A stretch of DNA of 64,000 bases from JAXGXJ01 sp963816155 (GCA_963816155.1 CAWFJE010000002.1:124001-188000), one strand, 5' to 3'. Shown: positions 7,922 through 16,529, numbered from the stretch's first letter. Translations and numbers: made by a program. Notes: generated by a model from the letters alone, not told the origin.

Positions 7922-9403
7922 ATGGGCATCCAGTACAACATTCTGCAGCGCGGATTCAGGAATCTCCCGAATGACTCGAGCCCAACAGGCTTCCAGTTGC
8001 TGGTGAAATCCAACTACTACAGGGGCGTGGTGCTGTCGCTCATCGACGATGTAGAGGTGAGTGTGGACGGCGTACGTTTCGAGCGCAGCCGCATCAGTTT
8101 CCAGACGGGAGGGCGGACATACCGGCTCCAGGAGATGGAGCAGGTGAGCGATGTACATTGGCCGTGGCTGGAACCGGCGACGCTGATCGTCGACCACCCT
8201 GGCGGGCTGACACCGGGGGTACACGACGTGCTCGTGGTCGTGAAGCTCAGGATCTCGTACATGCCGTTCAATCCGCTCCCGTTCTTCTTCCACGAGAAGC
8301 TCGTGCTCATGCCCAGCGCTGATCCCGTCGCAACGAGGGTGGATGCGCCCCGGTTGAAGCTCTCCGCGTCGCTCTACAGCTACAACGGCGATCTTCAGGC
8401 CGGCACCATGACGCTGGAGGACTGTCTGGCCGACTTGTCAGAGATGGGTTGCGAGGGCGTGGAATTCCTTCCGGAGGCCATCGTTCCCGACTACCCGGAC
8501 CCCCCACGATCCTGGCTGAAGCAGTGGTTCGGTTGGATGGACAAGTACCGGCTCACTCCGGTGGCGCTTGACGGAGGAGCCGATACGAAACTCTACAAGA
8601 GCCGCAAGCTGGACGTGGATGAGATCGTCGACTTGATCGTCCAGGACCTGAAGCTGGCCAACACTCTTGGGTGCACGGTGTACAGGGGTCTGGGTAGTTC
8701 CTGGCCGTCCGCGCTCGACGTCTCCGCCAACGTGGGCAAAAAGACCGACTGGAAGGGAGGGATCACCCCTTTCCAGATCTACGAGAAGTTGCTGCCCTTC
8801 GCGGAGAAGTATGACGTGAAGATGGGAGAGGAGCTACACATTCCTTTCCTCATGGAGTCGGATTGGCTCGAGCAGACGATCGAACTCATCGACAGAACCG
8901 GTACTGAGTATCTTGGGTTCGTTCCCGACCTGAGCATCTTCGCACGGCGTCCGCCTCACCAACTGGACCCCGAGACGCTGACGGGTGGCGGAATGTCGAG
9001 GGAGTTGGTCGATTACATCTACGAGTGTCGCGAGAACCTGCTGCCGGAAGAGGAGGTGAAGAAGAAGGTGATGGAGATGGGCGCCGGACCGATGGGAATT
9101 CCCGTCACCGCCATGATCTACCACCTGACGTATTCGACTAAGGAACGGAACGAAGCGGAGCAGTTGGCCGCACTGGTCCCCTATAGCGTGCATATACACG
9201 CCAAGTTCTGGGAGGTGCTCGAGGACTTGTCCGACGAGCGCAGCATCCCCTACAGCGAGATCGTTCCAGTGCTCGCTCGCGCGGGCTATTCGAACTACTT
9301 CTCCAGCGAGTACGAAGGGGATCGGACGCCATTCGTCGCGTCGAACCAGATCCGGCGGCAGCACCTCATGGTTCGGCAGATGTGGGAGTCGGCGGACCGC
9401 TGA
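7922..9403 (+). CDS. Fused C-glycoside deglycosidase, beta (DUF6379) and alpha (TIM barrel) in one chain
   Basis: A 493-residue protein. Residues 1 to about 135 are a beta-subunit domain (GFQLLVKSNYYRGVVLSLID, VSVDGVRFER, LRISYMPFNP) and residues about 143-493 are an alpha-type TIM barrel (LSASLYSYNGD, Glu304 in EELHIPF, Asp336 in FVPDLSIF, His424/His426 in VHIHAKFWE, Glu463 in SSEYEGD). The start is ATG 7922 with AAAGGAGA at 7908-7915; the 77 upstream codons have no homology. Compared with the separate alpha protein at 4280, about 50 extra residues lie between the Asp and His ligands. In described systems beta and alpha are separate polypeptides, so the fusion fixes a 1:1 ratio. Activity on a different C-glycoside from the split pair is inferred. 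Confidence 0.85.
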   Translation: MGIQYNILQRGFRNLPNDSSPTGFQLLVKSNYYRGVVLSLIDDVEVSVDGVRFERSRISFQTGGRTYRLQEMEQVSDVHWPWLEPATLIVDHPGGLTPGVHDVLVVVKLRISYMPFNPLPFFFHEKLVLMPSADPVATRVDAPRLKLSASLYSYNGDLQAGTMTLEDCLADLSEMGCEGVEFLPEAIVPDYPDPPRSWLKQWFGWMDKYRLTPVALDGGADTKLYKSRKLDVDEIVDLIVQDLKLANTLGCTVYRGLGSSWPSALDVSANVGKKTDWKGGITPFQIYEKLLPFAEKYDVKMGEELHIPFLMESDWLEQTIELIDRTGTEYLGFVPDLSIFARRPPHQLDPETLTGGGMSRELVDYIYECRENLLPEEEVKKKVMEMGAGPMGIPVTAMIYHLTYSTKERNEAEQLAALVPYSVHIHAKFWEVLEDLSDERSIPYSEIVPVLARAGYSNYFSSEYEGDRTPFVASNQIRRQHLMVRQMWESADR

Positions 9404-9423
9404 CCCGTGACAGTGTCCGCAGG

Positions 9424-9762
9424 TCAGAGTAGTTTGGTCGCGTCCGCCTGGCGTGGGGTCTTGACCACCAAGAAGCGAAAGTCGGCGTCGCTCTCGTTAA
9501 ACAGGCGATGAGGGACGCGGGCCGGGCTGTGGATCAGCATGTCTGCGGCCACTTCCTCGGTCTCACCCCCGATCTCCACTTTGCCGGTGCCTTCCAGGAC
9601 GTAGAAGAACGCATCCACCGGGGTGAGATGTAGCTTCAGGCCTTCGCCGGGTTTGAGTGTGATCATGCTCACCTGGACGTGCTCGGTGCTGTGCAGCCCG
9701 CGGGCGTCCACGCCGTGTGGGTTCTCGCTTCGTGCGGCTTCACGCGCCTTCACGATCTTCAC
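9424..9762 (-). CDS. Small single-domain cupin protein
   Basis: A 112-residue cupin_2 protein starting at GTG 9762 after AGGAGAG. Motif 1 reads GLKLHLTPVDAFFYVLEGTGKVEIGG, with one clear His and the conserved Glu and Gly positions; motif 2 includes HSPARVPHRLFNESD. One metal site is likely, although the first motif has fewer His than usual. It lies 38 bp downstream of the transhydroxylase small-subunit gene on the same strand and so is probably co-transcribed with it. A role in isomerising or handling a ring intermediate is a guess from context; small cupins can also be sensors or storage proteins. Confidence 0.75.
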   Translation of the reverse strand: MKIVKAREAARSENPHGVDARGLHSTEHVQVSMITLKPGEGLKLHLTPVDAFFYVLEGTGKVEIGGETEEVAADMLIHSPARVPHRLFNESDADFRFLVVKTPRQADATKLL

Positions 9763-9800
9763 TGGTCTCTCCTATCGTCCACGCGATTCCAGAACTGGGC

Positions 9801-10631
9801 CTAGGCCCTCCGAACCTCGATGTCGCCCAGGTTCTGATCCTTGACCGTGGCATCGATGGGACCGAGCTTCTGAGCAAGGTACCCGGGCTTCTCGATGAGC
9901 AGGGTGTAGGTGCCATCGGGGAGGTTCTTCAGCCAGAAGTCGCCATAGTTGTCGGTCTCGGTCGTGGTCTTCTCCCCCGTGGCCAGGTTGGTGGCGGTTA
10001 CGGTGGCACCCATGGTGCACTCGTCGGCCTCCCGGTCATAGACGGCACCGGCGATCCACTTCTGGGGCAGGTTGAGGTAGTAGACCCGTGGGCGAGTGGG
10101 AAGCTCGGACTTGAGCAGTTCCGCCCCGGCCATGAGTTCCTTGATGGCGGGGTCGTCGTCATCCCCGAAGGTGAACGCTCCGGTGGGACAGGCGTCCGAG
10201 CATCGGGTCTCGGTCCAGCCCCGATCGAGGAGATGGGCGCAGAAGGTGCACTTCTGGGCGATGCCCAGGTCGTCGTTGAAATAGATTACGTTCTCGTAGG
10301 GGCAGGCCTCCATACAGAGCTGGTTGCCCCGGCACTTCTCGGGATCGATGATGACGATGCCGTCGGACCTGCGGTAGATGGCGTTCACGTTGCAGGCGCT
10401 GATGCAGGGGGCGTCTTCGCAGTGTTGGCAGATGGAGTGGTGATAGGTGACCTGGACCTTGGGTACGGTGCCCCGCTCCAAGTTGATGACCTTGTTCCAG
10501 AACTGCCCCGTGTCCGGCTGCGGCTTGGCGATGGGAGACCAGTCGTTACCGACGTGCTCATCCTTGCAGGCCACCTGGCAATTGTGGCATCCGTTGCAGA
10601 TCGAAAGGTCGATGATCATCACCTTGCCCAT
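9801..10631 (-). CDS. Transhydroxylase-like Fe-S small subunit (AthS-like, with C-terminal Ig-like domain)
   Basis: A 276-residue electron-transfer subunit, almost the length of Pelobacter AthS. Residues 1 to about 190 carry four ferredoxin-type Cys groups: CNGCHNCQVAC, CQHCEDAPCISAC, CRGNQLCMEAC, and CTFC with CSDAC. The third group has Asn where the second Cys is expected, so 15 rather than 16 Cys are available and one cluster may be [3Fe-4S] or have a non-Cys ligand. The C-terminal 75 residues form a transthyretin/Ig-like sandwich (TETDNYGDFWLKNLPDGTYTL), a feature of AthS. The start ATG shares one base with the stop of the large-subunit gene (TGATG), indicating translational coupling. There is no twin-arginine signal, so the enzyme is cytoplasmic. 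Confidence 0.85.
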   Translation of the reverse strand: MGKVMIIDLSICNGCHNCQVACKDEHVGNDWSPIAKPQPDTGQFWNKVINLERGTVPKVQVTYHHSICQHCEDAPCISACNVNAIYRRSDGIVIIDPEKCRGNQLCMEACPYENVIYFNDDLGIAQKCTFCAHLLDRGWTETRCSDACPTGAFTFGDDDDPAIKELMAGAELLKSELPTRPRVYYLNLPQKWIAGAVYDREADECTMGATVTATNLATGEKTTTETDNYGDFWLKNLPDGTYTLLIEKPGYLAQKLGPIDATVKDQNLGDIEVRRA

Positions 10632-13231
10632 CAGGCACCGCCTTCCGTGAAGCCGGCCAAGCACGGTCCGGCGCTGATATGACATTCCCGAGCGAACGCT
10701 TCCGGGTACTGGGCTGTGAGCGCTTCAAGGCTGACCTTCTCCACCTCTGCCAGGAACCCAGAGACCGCATGGCCGCAGGCGTTCTTGGAGGTGATGTTGC
10801 GCGGCACGATGGTGTTGATGGCGCCGCCACGGTCGATCACTCCGGGCACGATCGGGTCATATTTGGCTCCGTGATCCATCCCCACAGCGCCCGGGATGAT
10901 GCGCTCGGTGACATAGGCGCCGGCCAACACCGTCCCCCGCTCGTTGAGGATCGAGACCACGTCTCCGCTCTTGATCCCTCGGGCTTCAGCATCCACAGGA
11001 TTGATCCAGAGGGGATGGTACTGGTATCCATCCACACCTCTCACCTTGCATGTCTCGATCTCGCGTAGCCAGGTGATATCGTCGTGCTGGGAATGCACCC
11101 CCCACCGCGGGTGGTTGCTCATGACCAGAAGCGGATACTTCTTCGAGCGCTCCGTACCGATGGTCTCCTCATGGGAGATTCCCTGCGGGATCCATTTGGG
11201 CACCGGCGGCCGCTCCAGATCGTCCGGGAAGTGCTCAGCCAAGCCGGTGGCGAAGAACTCGATCTTCCCGGTGGGCGTGCTCAAGGGGTACTTCTCCGGA
11301 TCCTCGTAGAAGTTGATGAGCCCCGCGGGGATGCTTTCCCAGTCCGGATCGGTGGGTACGACGTAGTAGCCCTTTTCGCACAGATCTTCCCAGGACACCA
11401 GAGGCGCCACGCGGGATGTCTCATAACCCAGCCTGATCAACTCGGGGATGGTCCTGCCGCCCGTGTACTCCTCCAGCATGCCCAACCGGTCCGCGATCTT
11501 GCAGACGATCTCGTAGTCGCTGAAGGACTCCCCCAGAGGCTCGATGCACCTTTCTTCGGGAAACAAGAGGTTCATCTGCCCGCTGAAGATGTCGCTGCCG
11601 ATATCGTCCTCTTCCAGCTTGGTGTTGACCGGAAGGATGATGTCGCAGAAGAGAGCGTCGTTCTCGAGCCACGGATGCTGGCACAGCATGAACTCGATCT
11701 CAGGCTTCCTGACCGCCTGTACGTAGTCGTTGCCGCTGTTCCAGCAGGTGATCCAGGAAGGCGAATCAGTCCAGATCATGCGGATCTTCGAGCAACCGTC
11801 GGCCGGATACTTGTAGTGGACGAACTGGTTCTCGCGCATAGCGAACTCGCATTCGTTGCCCCACCAGTCGATCTCACCCTCAAGGATAGCCTTGGGAACG
11901 AGGCTCTTCGGGATGAACGAGGGATGATTGGTCAAAGCCGGGGTGCTTCCCGTGTAGGCAGCGCCCAGGTGGGTCAGCACCGAGGGAGCCGGGGGTGACA
12001 TCTGCTCCCAGTCGTCGAGGAGGCCCCACTCGATCATCTTCGATTGATTGCAGCCCGGACGGCCCAGACCCTGCATCGCGAGGCAGAGCACCTGAAGGCG
12101 CGCCGGCTCGGTGGCGTACGGGCCGCGGATGCCGGGGCCACCGTTCCCGATGACGACCGTAGTGCGTTTGGAAGCCCACTCATCGGCGAGCGCCTTGATG
12201 ATGCGGCTCGGCACTCCAGTTATGGGCGAAGCCCACTCCGGAGACTTGGGCACACCGTCTTCCGCACCCATGACGTAGTCCTCGAACTTGTCGACGCCGT
12301 AGGCGTGGGTCTCGAGATAGGCCTTGTCGTAGGTGCCGTTCTTGAACCACTGGTGGCAGATGGCCAGATAGAGCGCGGCGTCGGTGTTGGGGAGGATCGG
12401 GATCCACTTGTCGGCGTGCACCGCGTTCGCGTAGTTCACGTCTGGAGCAATGTAGATCTGCTTGATGCCCAGCTCCGTCCACCAGTAGCTCAGGCGGCTG
12501 GTGAGCTGACCCTGCCAGCCCCACACGGTCGTCTCTTGATCGCAGCCCCAGAAGAGAAGCAGTTCAGCGTTCTTGGAGATGTCGTAGAGAAGGTTCTTCT
12601 GCGGCATTTGCTGACCGACCGGCTCGCATCCCCACACGTGTTTGGCCCCCCACCACCAGCCTTCCCAACTGTCGGCGTCGCGGACCTGAAGGGTGTAGCC
12701 ACCCAGCATGGTGAGCAGCTTGCGCATGCAGCCGTGCGGACCGTGGACCACCTTGTTCTCACCGTGCTGGTCGGACTGGTTGAGGATGGCCGTGGGACCG
12801 TAGGTCTCCTGGACACGGAGGATCTCGCTCGTGACCAGATCGAGCGCCTCCTCCCAACTGATGCGGACATACTTGCTGACGCCCCGGTTCTGGGGGTTGC
12901 GCTCCCCCTTCGGGTCCCAGTCGACCCGTTTCATGGGATACCGGACCCGCCCGGGAGAATAGACGCGCTTCTTGTACGCGAGACTGATGGGCGGGATGAG
13001 GCTCTTGTCACTGGGCTCGAATGTCGAACCCCGGGCATGCATGACCCAGGGCTTGACCTCTTCCTTGGAGTACTTCTCGTAGTAGCGGGCGGGACGGATA
13101 CGGATCATCCGGCCGTCCTTGACATCGACCATGCATGCGTTGGCCCCATTGAAGACCCCGCACCAACTGATATCTCGAACGAGGGTCGTCTCTCCGGCCG
13201 CGTTCGGCGGTCTCTTGACGAACTCACCCAT
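10631..13231 (-). CDS. Molybdopterin enzyme, pyrogallol-phloroglucinol transhydroxylase-like large subunit
   Basis: An 866-residue DMSO-reductase-family protein. It lacks the N-terminal four-Cys Fe-S motif of formate dehydrogenases, as AthL does. Diagnostic segments shared with AthL from memory of that family are YPMKRVDWDPKGERNPQNRG, ADSWEGWWWGAKHVWG (Asp187, candidate Mo-ligand Ser188, Trp189), WEEALDLV and, near the C-terminus, VDAEARGIKSGDVVSILNERG with the dinucleotide contact region. His156 may match the AthL active-site His. Start ATG 13231 follows GGGGGAGA; the in-frame ATG codons upstream lack a ribosome site. AthL moves hydroxyl groups between trihydroxybenzenes without net redox change; relatives hydroxylate resorcinol or dehydroxylate catechols. 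The exact reaction here is not determinable by eye. Confidence 0.85.
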   Translation of the reverse strand: MGEFVKRPPNAAGETTLVRDISWCGVFNGANACMVDVKDGRMIRIRPARYYEKYSKEEVKPWVMHARGSTFEPSDKSLIPPISLAYKKRVYSPGRVRYPMKRVDWDPKGERNPQNRGVSKYVRISWEEALDLVTSEILRVQETYGPTAILNQSDQHGENKVVHGPHGCMRKLLTMLGGYTLQVRDADSWEGWWWGAKHVWGCEPVGQQMPQKNLLYDISKNAELLLFWGCDQETTVWGWQGQLTSRLSYWWTELGIKQIYIAPDVNYANAVHADKWIPILPNTDAALYLAICHQWFKNGTYDKAYLETHAYGVDKFEDYVMGAEDGVPKSPEWASPITGVPSRIIKALADEWASKRTTVVIGNGGPGIRGPYATEPARLQVLCLAMQGLGRPGCNQSKMIEWGLLDDWEQMSPPAPSVLTHLGAAYTGSTPALTNHPSFIPKSLVPKAILEGEIDWWGNECEFAMRENQFVHYKYPADGCSKIRMIWTDSPSWITCWNSGNDYVQAVRKPEIEFMLCQHPWLENDALFCDIILPVNTKLEEDDIGSDIFSGQMNLLFPEERCIEPLGESFSDYEIVCKIADRLGMLEEYTGGRTIPELIRLGYETSRVAPLVSWEDLCEKGYYVVPTDPDWESIPAGLINFYEDPEKYPLSTPTGKIEFFATGLAEHFPDDLERPPVPKWIPQGISHEETIGTERSKKYPLLVMSNHPRWGVHSQHDDITWLREIETCKVRGVDGYQYHPLWINPVDAEARGIKSGDVVSILNERGTVLAGAYVTERIIPGAVGMDHGAKYDPIVPGVIDRGGAINTIVPRNITSKNACGHAVSGFLAEVEKVSLEALTAQYPEAFARECHISAGPCLAGFTEGGA

Positions 13232-13317
13232 GCCGATCTCCCCCTTGTTCATTGGTCGAATCACTTGGAGTGGCCTGAGCCACGGTCAGCGTTCCTGGCG
13301 TCCACGTTACTGAGCGT

Positions 13318-13346
13318 ACACTAAGGAATTGGGGCGGCTGTGTCAA
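13318..13346 (-). promoter_or_regulatory. Sigma70-type promoter for the transhydroxylase-cupin unit
   Basis: On the minus strand a perfect TTGACA (13346-13341) is followed after exactly 17 bp by TAGTGT (13323-13318). It stands about 90 bp upstream of the large-subunit start and also marks the border with the ABC transporter gene to the right. Confidence 0.5.
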
Positions 13347-13359
13347 ACCGGCGCGGCCG

Positions 13360-14424
13360 TCAACCCACCGCCACCCGGCTCTGCATGCGACGCGCGAGCA
13401 CCACGACCACGGGTATCAGTACCAGGGTCACGCCCACTGCGACCACGAGATCCACCCACACATCGGTGAGGCCCTTGCCCAGAACACCCACCTGCCAGAT
13501 AGGATCGATCATCCAGAAGGTGGGGAAGATCTTGGCCACCCACTGGGGCCACTCGGGGAAGAGATAGAAGACCACCGGAGCAAGGATGAAGATGCCCGCC
13601 ACCTTCGCCACAGCCATCATGGATACGGCGCTTCGGGCGGTCACGCCGAGAAGGACGCCGAGAATGGTCGCGAAGACGGAAGACACGAGAAGAACGATGA
13701 TCATTGCCGGCGCGTTGCCCAGCGCCCCGTTCAGCGCCAGAGTGACCACCGACATGAGGAAGGCCAGGCTCACGCCCAGCAGCGCCTTCGCGGCGACCGC
13801 TTCGGACGCTTTGAGGGGGGTCACCAGCAATGCCGCCATCGTGCCCTTCTCCCCCTCCTCGATCAAACTCGCAGCCGGGACGACAACACCCGCCATCACA
13901 AGCGCATACATCACCAGCATGGGGACGAGTCGCTCCGCGAGGGGAAGGGCGGCGGCATCGCCGAGAGTCACCAGCTTCACGTCTACCGGGGCCTCTTGAC
14001 CATCCAGGGCACGGACCGCATCCAGGGTGGTCACTTCAAGAATGATGCGATTCGACGCCAGGCTCTCTCCGCCGGCATAGATCTCCAACGGCGGCCTGCT
14101 CTCGGCGGCTATGGCGGCATCGAAATCCGAGCCGAGGACGACACCGACATCGATATCGTTGTTCTGGACGGCCCGTTTGAGGGCGGCAGCGTCGTCAAAG
14201 CGCGTCACCTCGATGTCCTCGGCAGTTGAGAGGGCGGCCGTGATCTGGGACTGCCCCGCATCGACGATCCCCAGGCGCGGTGTGGGCTCGAACAACGAGC
14301 CGAAGACCACCTGCACCAACAGTGTCATAGCGAAGGGCACGATGATCGCGGCCAGGAACAGGGGCGAGCGAGGTCCCAGCGAGTAGTCCTTGCGCAGCAC
14401 TCTCCAGATTCGAGCAAGGCTCAC
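13360..14424 (-). CDS. ABC-2 type exporter permease (NatB-like), second subunit
   Basis: A 354-residue membrane protein with one N-terminal membrane helix (residues about 20-42), a long extracytoplasmic loop rich in charged residues, and a block of five to six C-terminal helices beginning LPLAERLVPMLVMYALVMAGVV and ending ILIPVVVVLARRM-like sequence. EEGEKGTMAALLVTPLKASE is the characteristic ABC-2 cytoplasmic coupling segment. The start is GTG 14424, which overlaps the stop of the upstream permease by four bases (GTGA). It forms an exporter with that permease and the ATPase at 15581-16447. Family members export Na+, drugs or peptides; the substrate is unknown. Confidence 0.85.
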   Translation of the reverse strand: MSLARIWRVLRKDYSLGPRSPLFLAAIIVPFAMTLLVQVVFGSLFEPTPRLGIVDAGQSQITAALSTAEDIEVTRFDDAAALKRAVQNNDIDVGVVLGSDFDAAIAAESRPPLEIYAGGESLASNRIILEVTTLDAVRALDGQEAPVDVKLVTLGDAAALPLAERLVPMLVMYALVMAGVVVPAASLIEEGEKGTMAALLVTPLKASEAVAAKALLGVSLAFLMSVVTLALNGALGNAPAMIIVLLVSSVFATILGVLLGVTARSAVSMMAVAKVAGIFILAPVVFYLFPEWPQWVAKIFPTFWMIDPIWQVGVLGKGLTDVWVDLVVAVGVTLVLIPVVVVLARRMQSRVAVG

Positions 14425-15584
14425 AGCGATGCGACCTTTCTCTTGAGCGTGAAGCGACCGAGCAGGTAGATGACCACCAACCAGGCAAGTAGCGGTATGA
14501 AATAGATGGCCACGTCGTCCCATGACTCGCCGTAGGCCGTCACTCTGTGGAGCACCTCTACGAGGCCGTATGTGGGCAACACCTTCACCAGCCAAGAGGA
14601 AGATCCGGGGAAAATGATCGCGACCGCCGGTATGGCCAGCGGCACGATGAGGAGCATCGTGTACAGCAGGGTGCCGATGAAATCCTTGGATGCAGCGCCG
14701 GTGATCATGGCGACGCCGGCGAACATCACGCCTCCCAGTATCATGGTGAGTAGCAGCAAGGGCCAGTTCGTGAGCGTGAACGCCCCCATAGCCGCCAGGA
14801 TGATGACTCCCTGGCCGGCGGCCATAAGCGCTCCGTAGGCCGTCTTGGCGCCCAGGACATCCCCCAGGCGAGCGGGAGTCGCGAGTATGGCGATCACCGT
14901 GCGCTGTCCGACCTCATTCGAGATCAGCACGGCGAGGGATAGGGTCTCGAGCATCAACACGAAGAAGGCGAAGAGGGCGCGAAACTGATCGCGCATCGAC
15001 ACCTGGGCGCCGGCTCGATCCTCGCCGAGGACCACCACGGTTTCCGCGGGAAGCGTGACCGGTAACTCATCGCCGCGCAGCCCATAGGCCAACTCTCGAA
15101 CGAAACTGGTCATGGCCGCCCGCACGGCCGCTGCCGCCTCGGAGTCGGAGTAGATCACCACCGTGGTCTTCAGGCCTTCCGCGGTGTCGGCAGCGAAATC
15201 CGCGGGAAAGTCGACACCGATCTGCACCGAGACCCTGTCGGCGCCGTCCGGCTTCTCACCGCCGAACACGAAGGTCCCATCCCCGGTCTTCCAGACATCG
15301 AGATCACCGGTCACCGCGGCCTTCAGGTCGTCGGTGGATGCGAATTCGACGAACGCCAAGCCCTCAGCCCCCGCGTACGCATCGAGCACCTGGTCCATGT
15401 CTTTCTGATGGATTCCAAGGACGAGCGTCTCGTCGACCGAACTGGGCATGATCCAGAAGACGGCCACGAGCACAACGAGCCCGAGGATGGATATCAGCAT
15501 GATGAAGCGATTGCGGGAGAACTCCTGCAGGTCCTTGCGAAGGATGGCCGCCACGATGGCGGCGCGGGAAACCGGACGGCTCAA
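14421..15584 (-). CDS. ABC-2 type exporter permease (NatB-like), first subunit
   Basis: A 387-residue permease of the same design as its downstream neighbour: first helix at about residues 28-47 (FIMLISILGLVVLVAVFWI), a large external loop, and six C-terminal helices. The coupling element is NEVGQRTVIAILATPARLGD. Translation starts at TTG 15584, overlapping the ATPase stop codon as TTGA, so all three genes are coupled by 4-base overlaps. The pair of non-identical permeases suggests a heterodimeric channel. Cargo is unknown. Confidence 0.86.
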   Translation of the reverse strand: MSRPVSRAAIVAAILRKDLQEFSRNRFIMLISILGLVVLVAVFWIMPSSVDETLVLGIHQKDMDQVLDAYAGAEGLAFVEFASTDDLKAAVTGDLDVWKTGDGTFVFGGEKPDGADRVSVQIGVDFPADFAADTAEGLKTTVVIYSDSEAAAAVRAAMTSFVRELAYGLRGDELPVTLPAETVVVLGEDRAGAQVSMRDQFRALFAFFVLMLETLSLAVLISNEVGQRTVIAILATPARLGDVLGAKTAYGALMAAGQGVIILAAMGAFTLTNWPLLLLTMILGGVMFAGVAMITGAASKDFIGTLLYTMLLIVPLAIPAVAIIFPGSSSWLVKVLPTYGLVEVLHRVTAYGESWDDVAIYFIPLLAWLVVIYLLGRFTLKRKVASL

Positions 15585-16447
15585 GCCTCCAGCCCCCTTC
15601 CTGTCACGCGGATGAAGATCGACTCCAGCGTCGCTTCTTCGGTGTGAATGGTGAGCAGACCGTCGGACTGCGCGGCGCGCTTGAGCGCTTCGCCGGTCGC
15701 CTGATCATCCAACTCCAGTACCTGTTCGCGTACCCCGGCGCCATCGGCGCGGGTGCGCAGTCGTACCGATCGCCGGCCATACTCGAGCTTGAGCGCCTCG
15801 GGTGTATCGAGCGCCACGACATGCCCTTCGTTGATGAAGGCGACCCGGTCGGACAGCATATCCGCCTCGAGCATATCGTGGGTGGTGAGAAGAACCGCCG
15901 CGCCACGGGCCGCCTCCTCCTTGATGGTCGTGCGTATGGCGGCCGACGTGGTGGGGTCCAAGCCGTCCGTGGGCTCGTCGAGGAAGAGGACCTTGGGCCC
16001 ATTGATGAACGAGCGGGCGATCATCACGCGCTGGCGCATGCCCTTTGAGAAGGTCTTCACCCGATCGTTGGCCCGGTCGGCGAGCCCCACGCGGCGCAGC
16101 ACCTCCAGAGCATCGAGATCCTTGATGCCGAACAGGCTGGCGTAGAAGCGCAGATTCTCTTTGGCCGACATATCGAGGTATAGGTTCTTCTCCTCGAAGC
16201 ACACGCCGATCTGCGCCTGTATCTCGCTGTTGTCCTGGCTGATGTCCTGCCCCAAGACCCGGGCGATGCCGGATTGCGGCGTGAGTTGCCCGGTAAGCAC
16301 CTTGATGGCCGTGGACTTGCCGGCACCGTTCGGCCCCAGGAAGCCCAAGATCTCTCCCGGCTGAACCGTGAAGCTGATCCCCTTGAGCGCCTGGATCTTG
16401 CCGTAGGAATAGGTCAGGCCTTCGACACTGATGGCGGCTTCGGTCAA
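15581..16447 (-). CDS. ABC transporter ATP-binding protein (NatA/CcmA type)
   Basis: A 288-residue ATPase with Walker A GPNGAGKST, Q-loop region, signature FSKGMRQRV, Walker B KVLFLDEPTDGLDP and switch His in LTTHD. The start is TTG 16447, seven bases after GGAAGGAG; an open frame continues upstream with no homology. A C-terminal 75-residue extension (VRLRTRADGAG to ESIFIRVTGRGLEA) is typical of the DUF4162-bearing exporters. It leads an operon with two permeases. A TetR remnant sits immediately upstream, suggesting that the exporter was formerly under TetR control. Confidence 0.92.
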   Translation of the reverse strand: MTEAAISVEGLTYSYGKIQALKGISFTVQPGEILGFLGPNGAGKSTAIKVLTGQLTPQSGIARVLGQDISQDNSEIQAQIGVCFEEKNLYLDMSAKENLRFYASLFGIKDLDALEVLRRVGLADRANDRVKTFSKGMRQRVMIARSFINGPKVLFLDEPTDGLDPTTSAAIRTTIKEEAARGAAVLLTTHDMLEADMLSDRVAFINEGHVVALDTPEALKLEYGRRSVRLRTRADGAGVREQVLELDDQATGEALKRAAQSDGLLTIHTEEATLESIFIRVTGRGLEA

Positions 16448-16529
16448 CGTGCTGCTCCTTCCGTGTTGGCCGCTGAAGGGCGGACCCATGGACGTTTGCG
16501 GGGCACTCCGCGGGCAGCGCACGCGGCAC

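Noticed and set aside
9717..10682. 321-codon plus-strand frame across the cupin and AthS-like genes
   Set aside because: Antisense to a clear ferredoxin-type gene, Gly/Val/Leu-rich, no domain signature.
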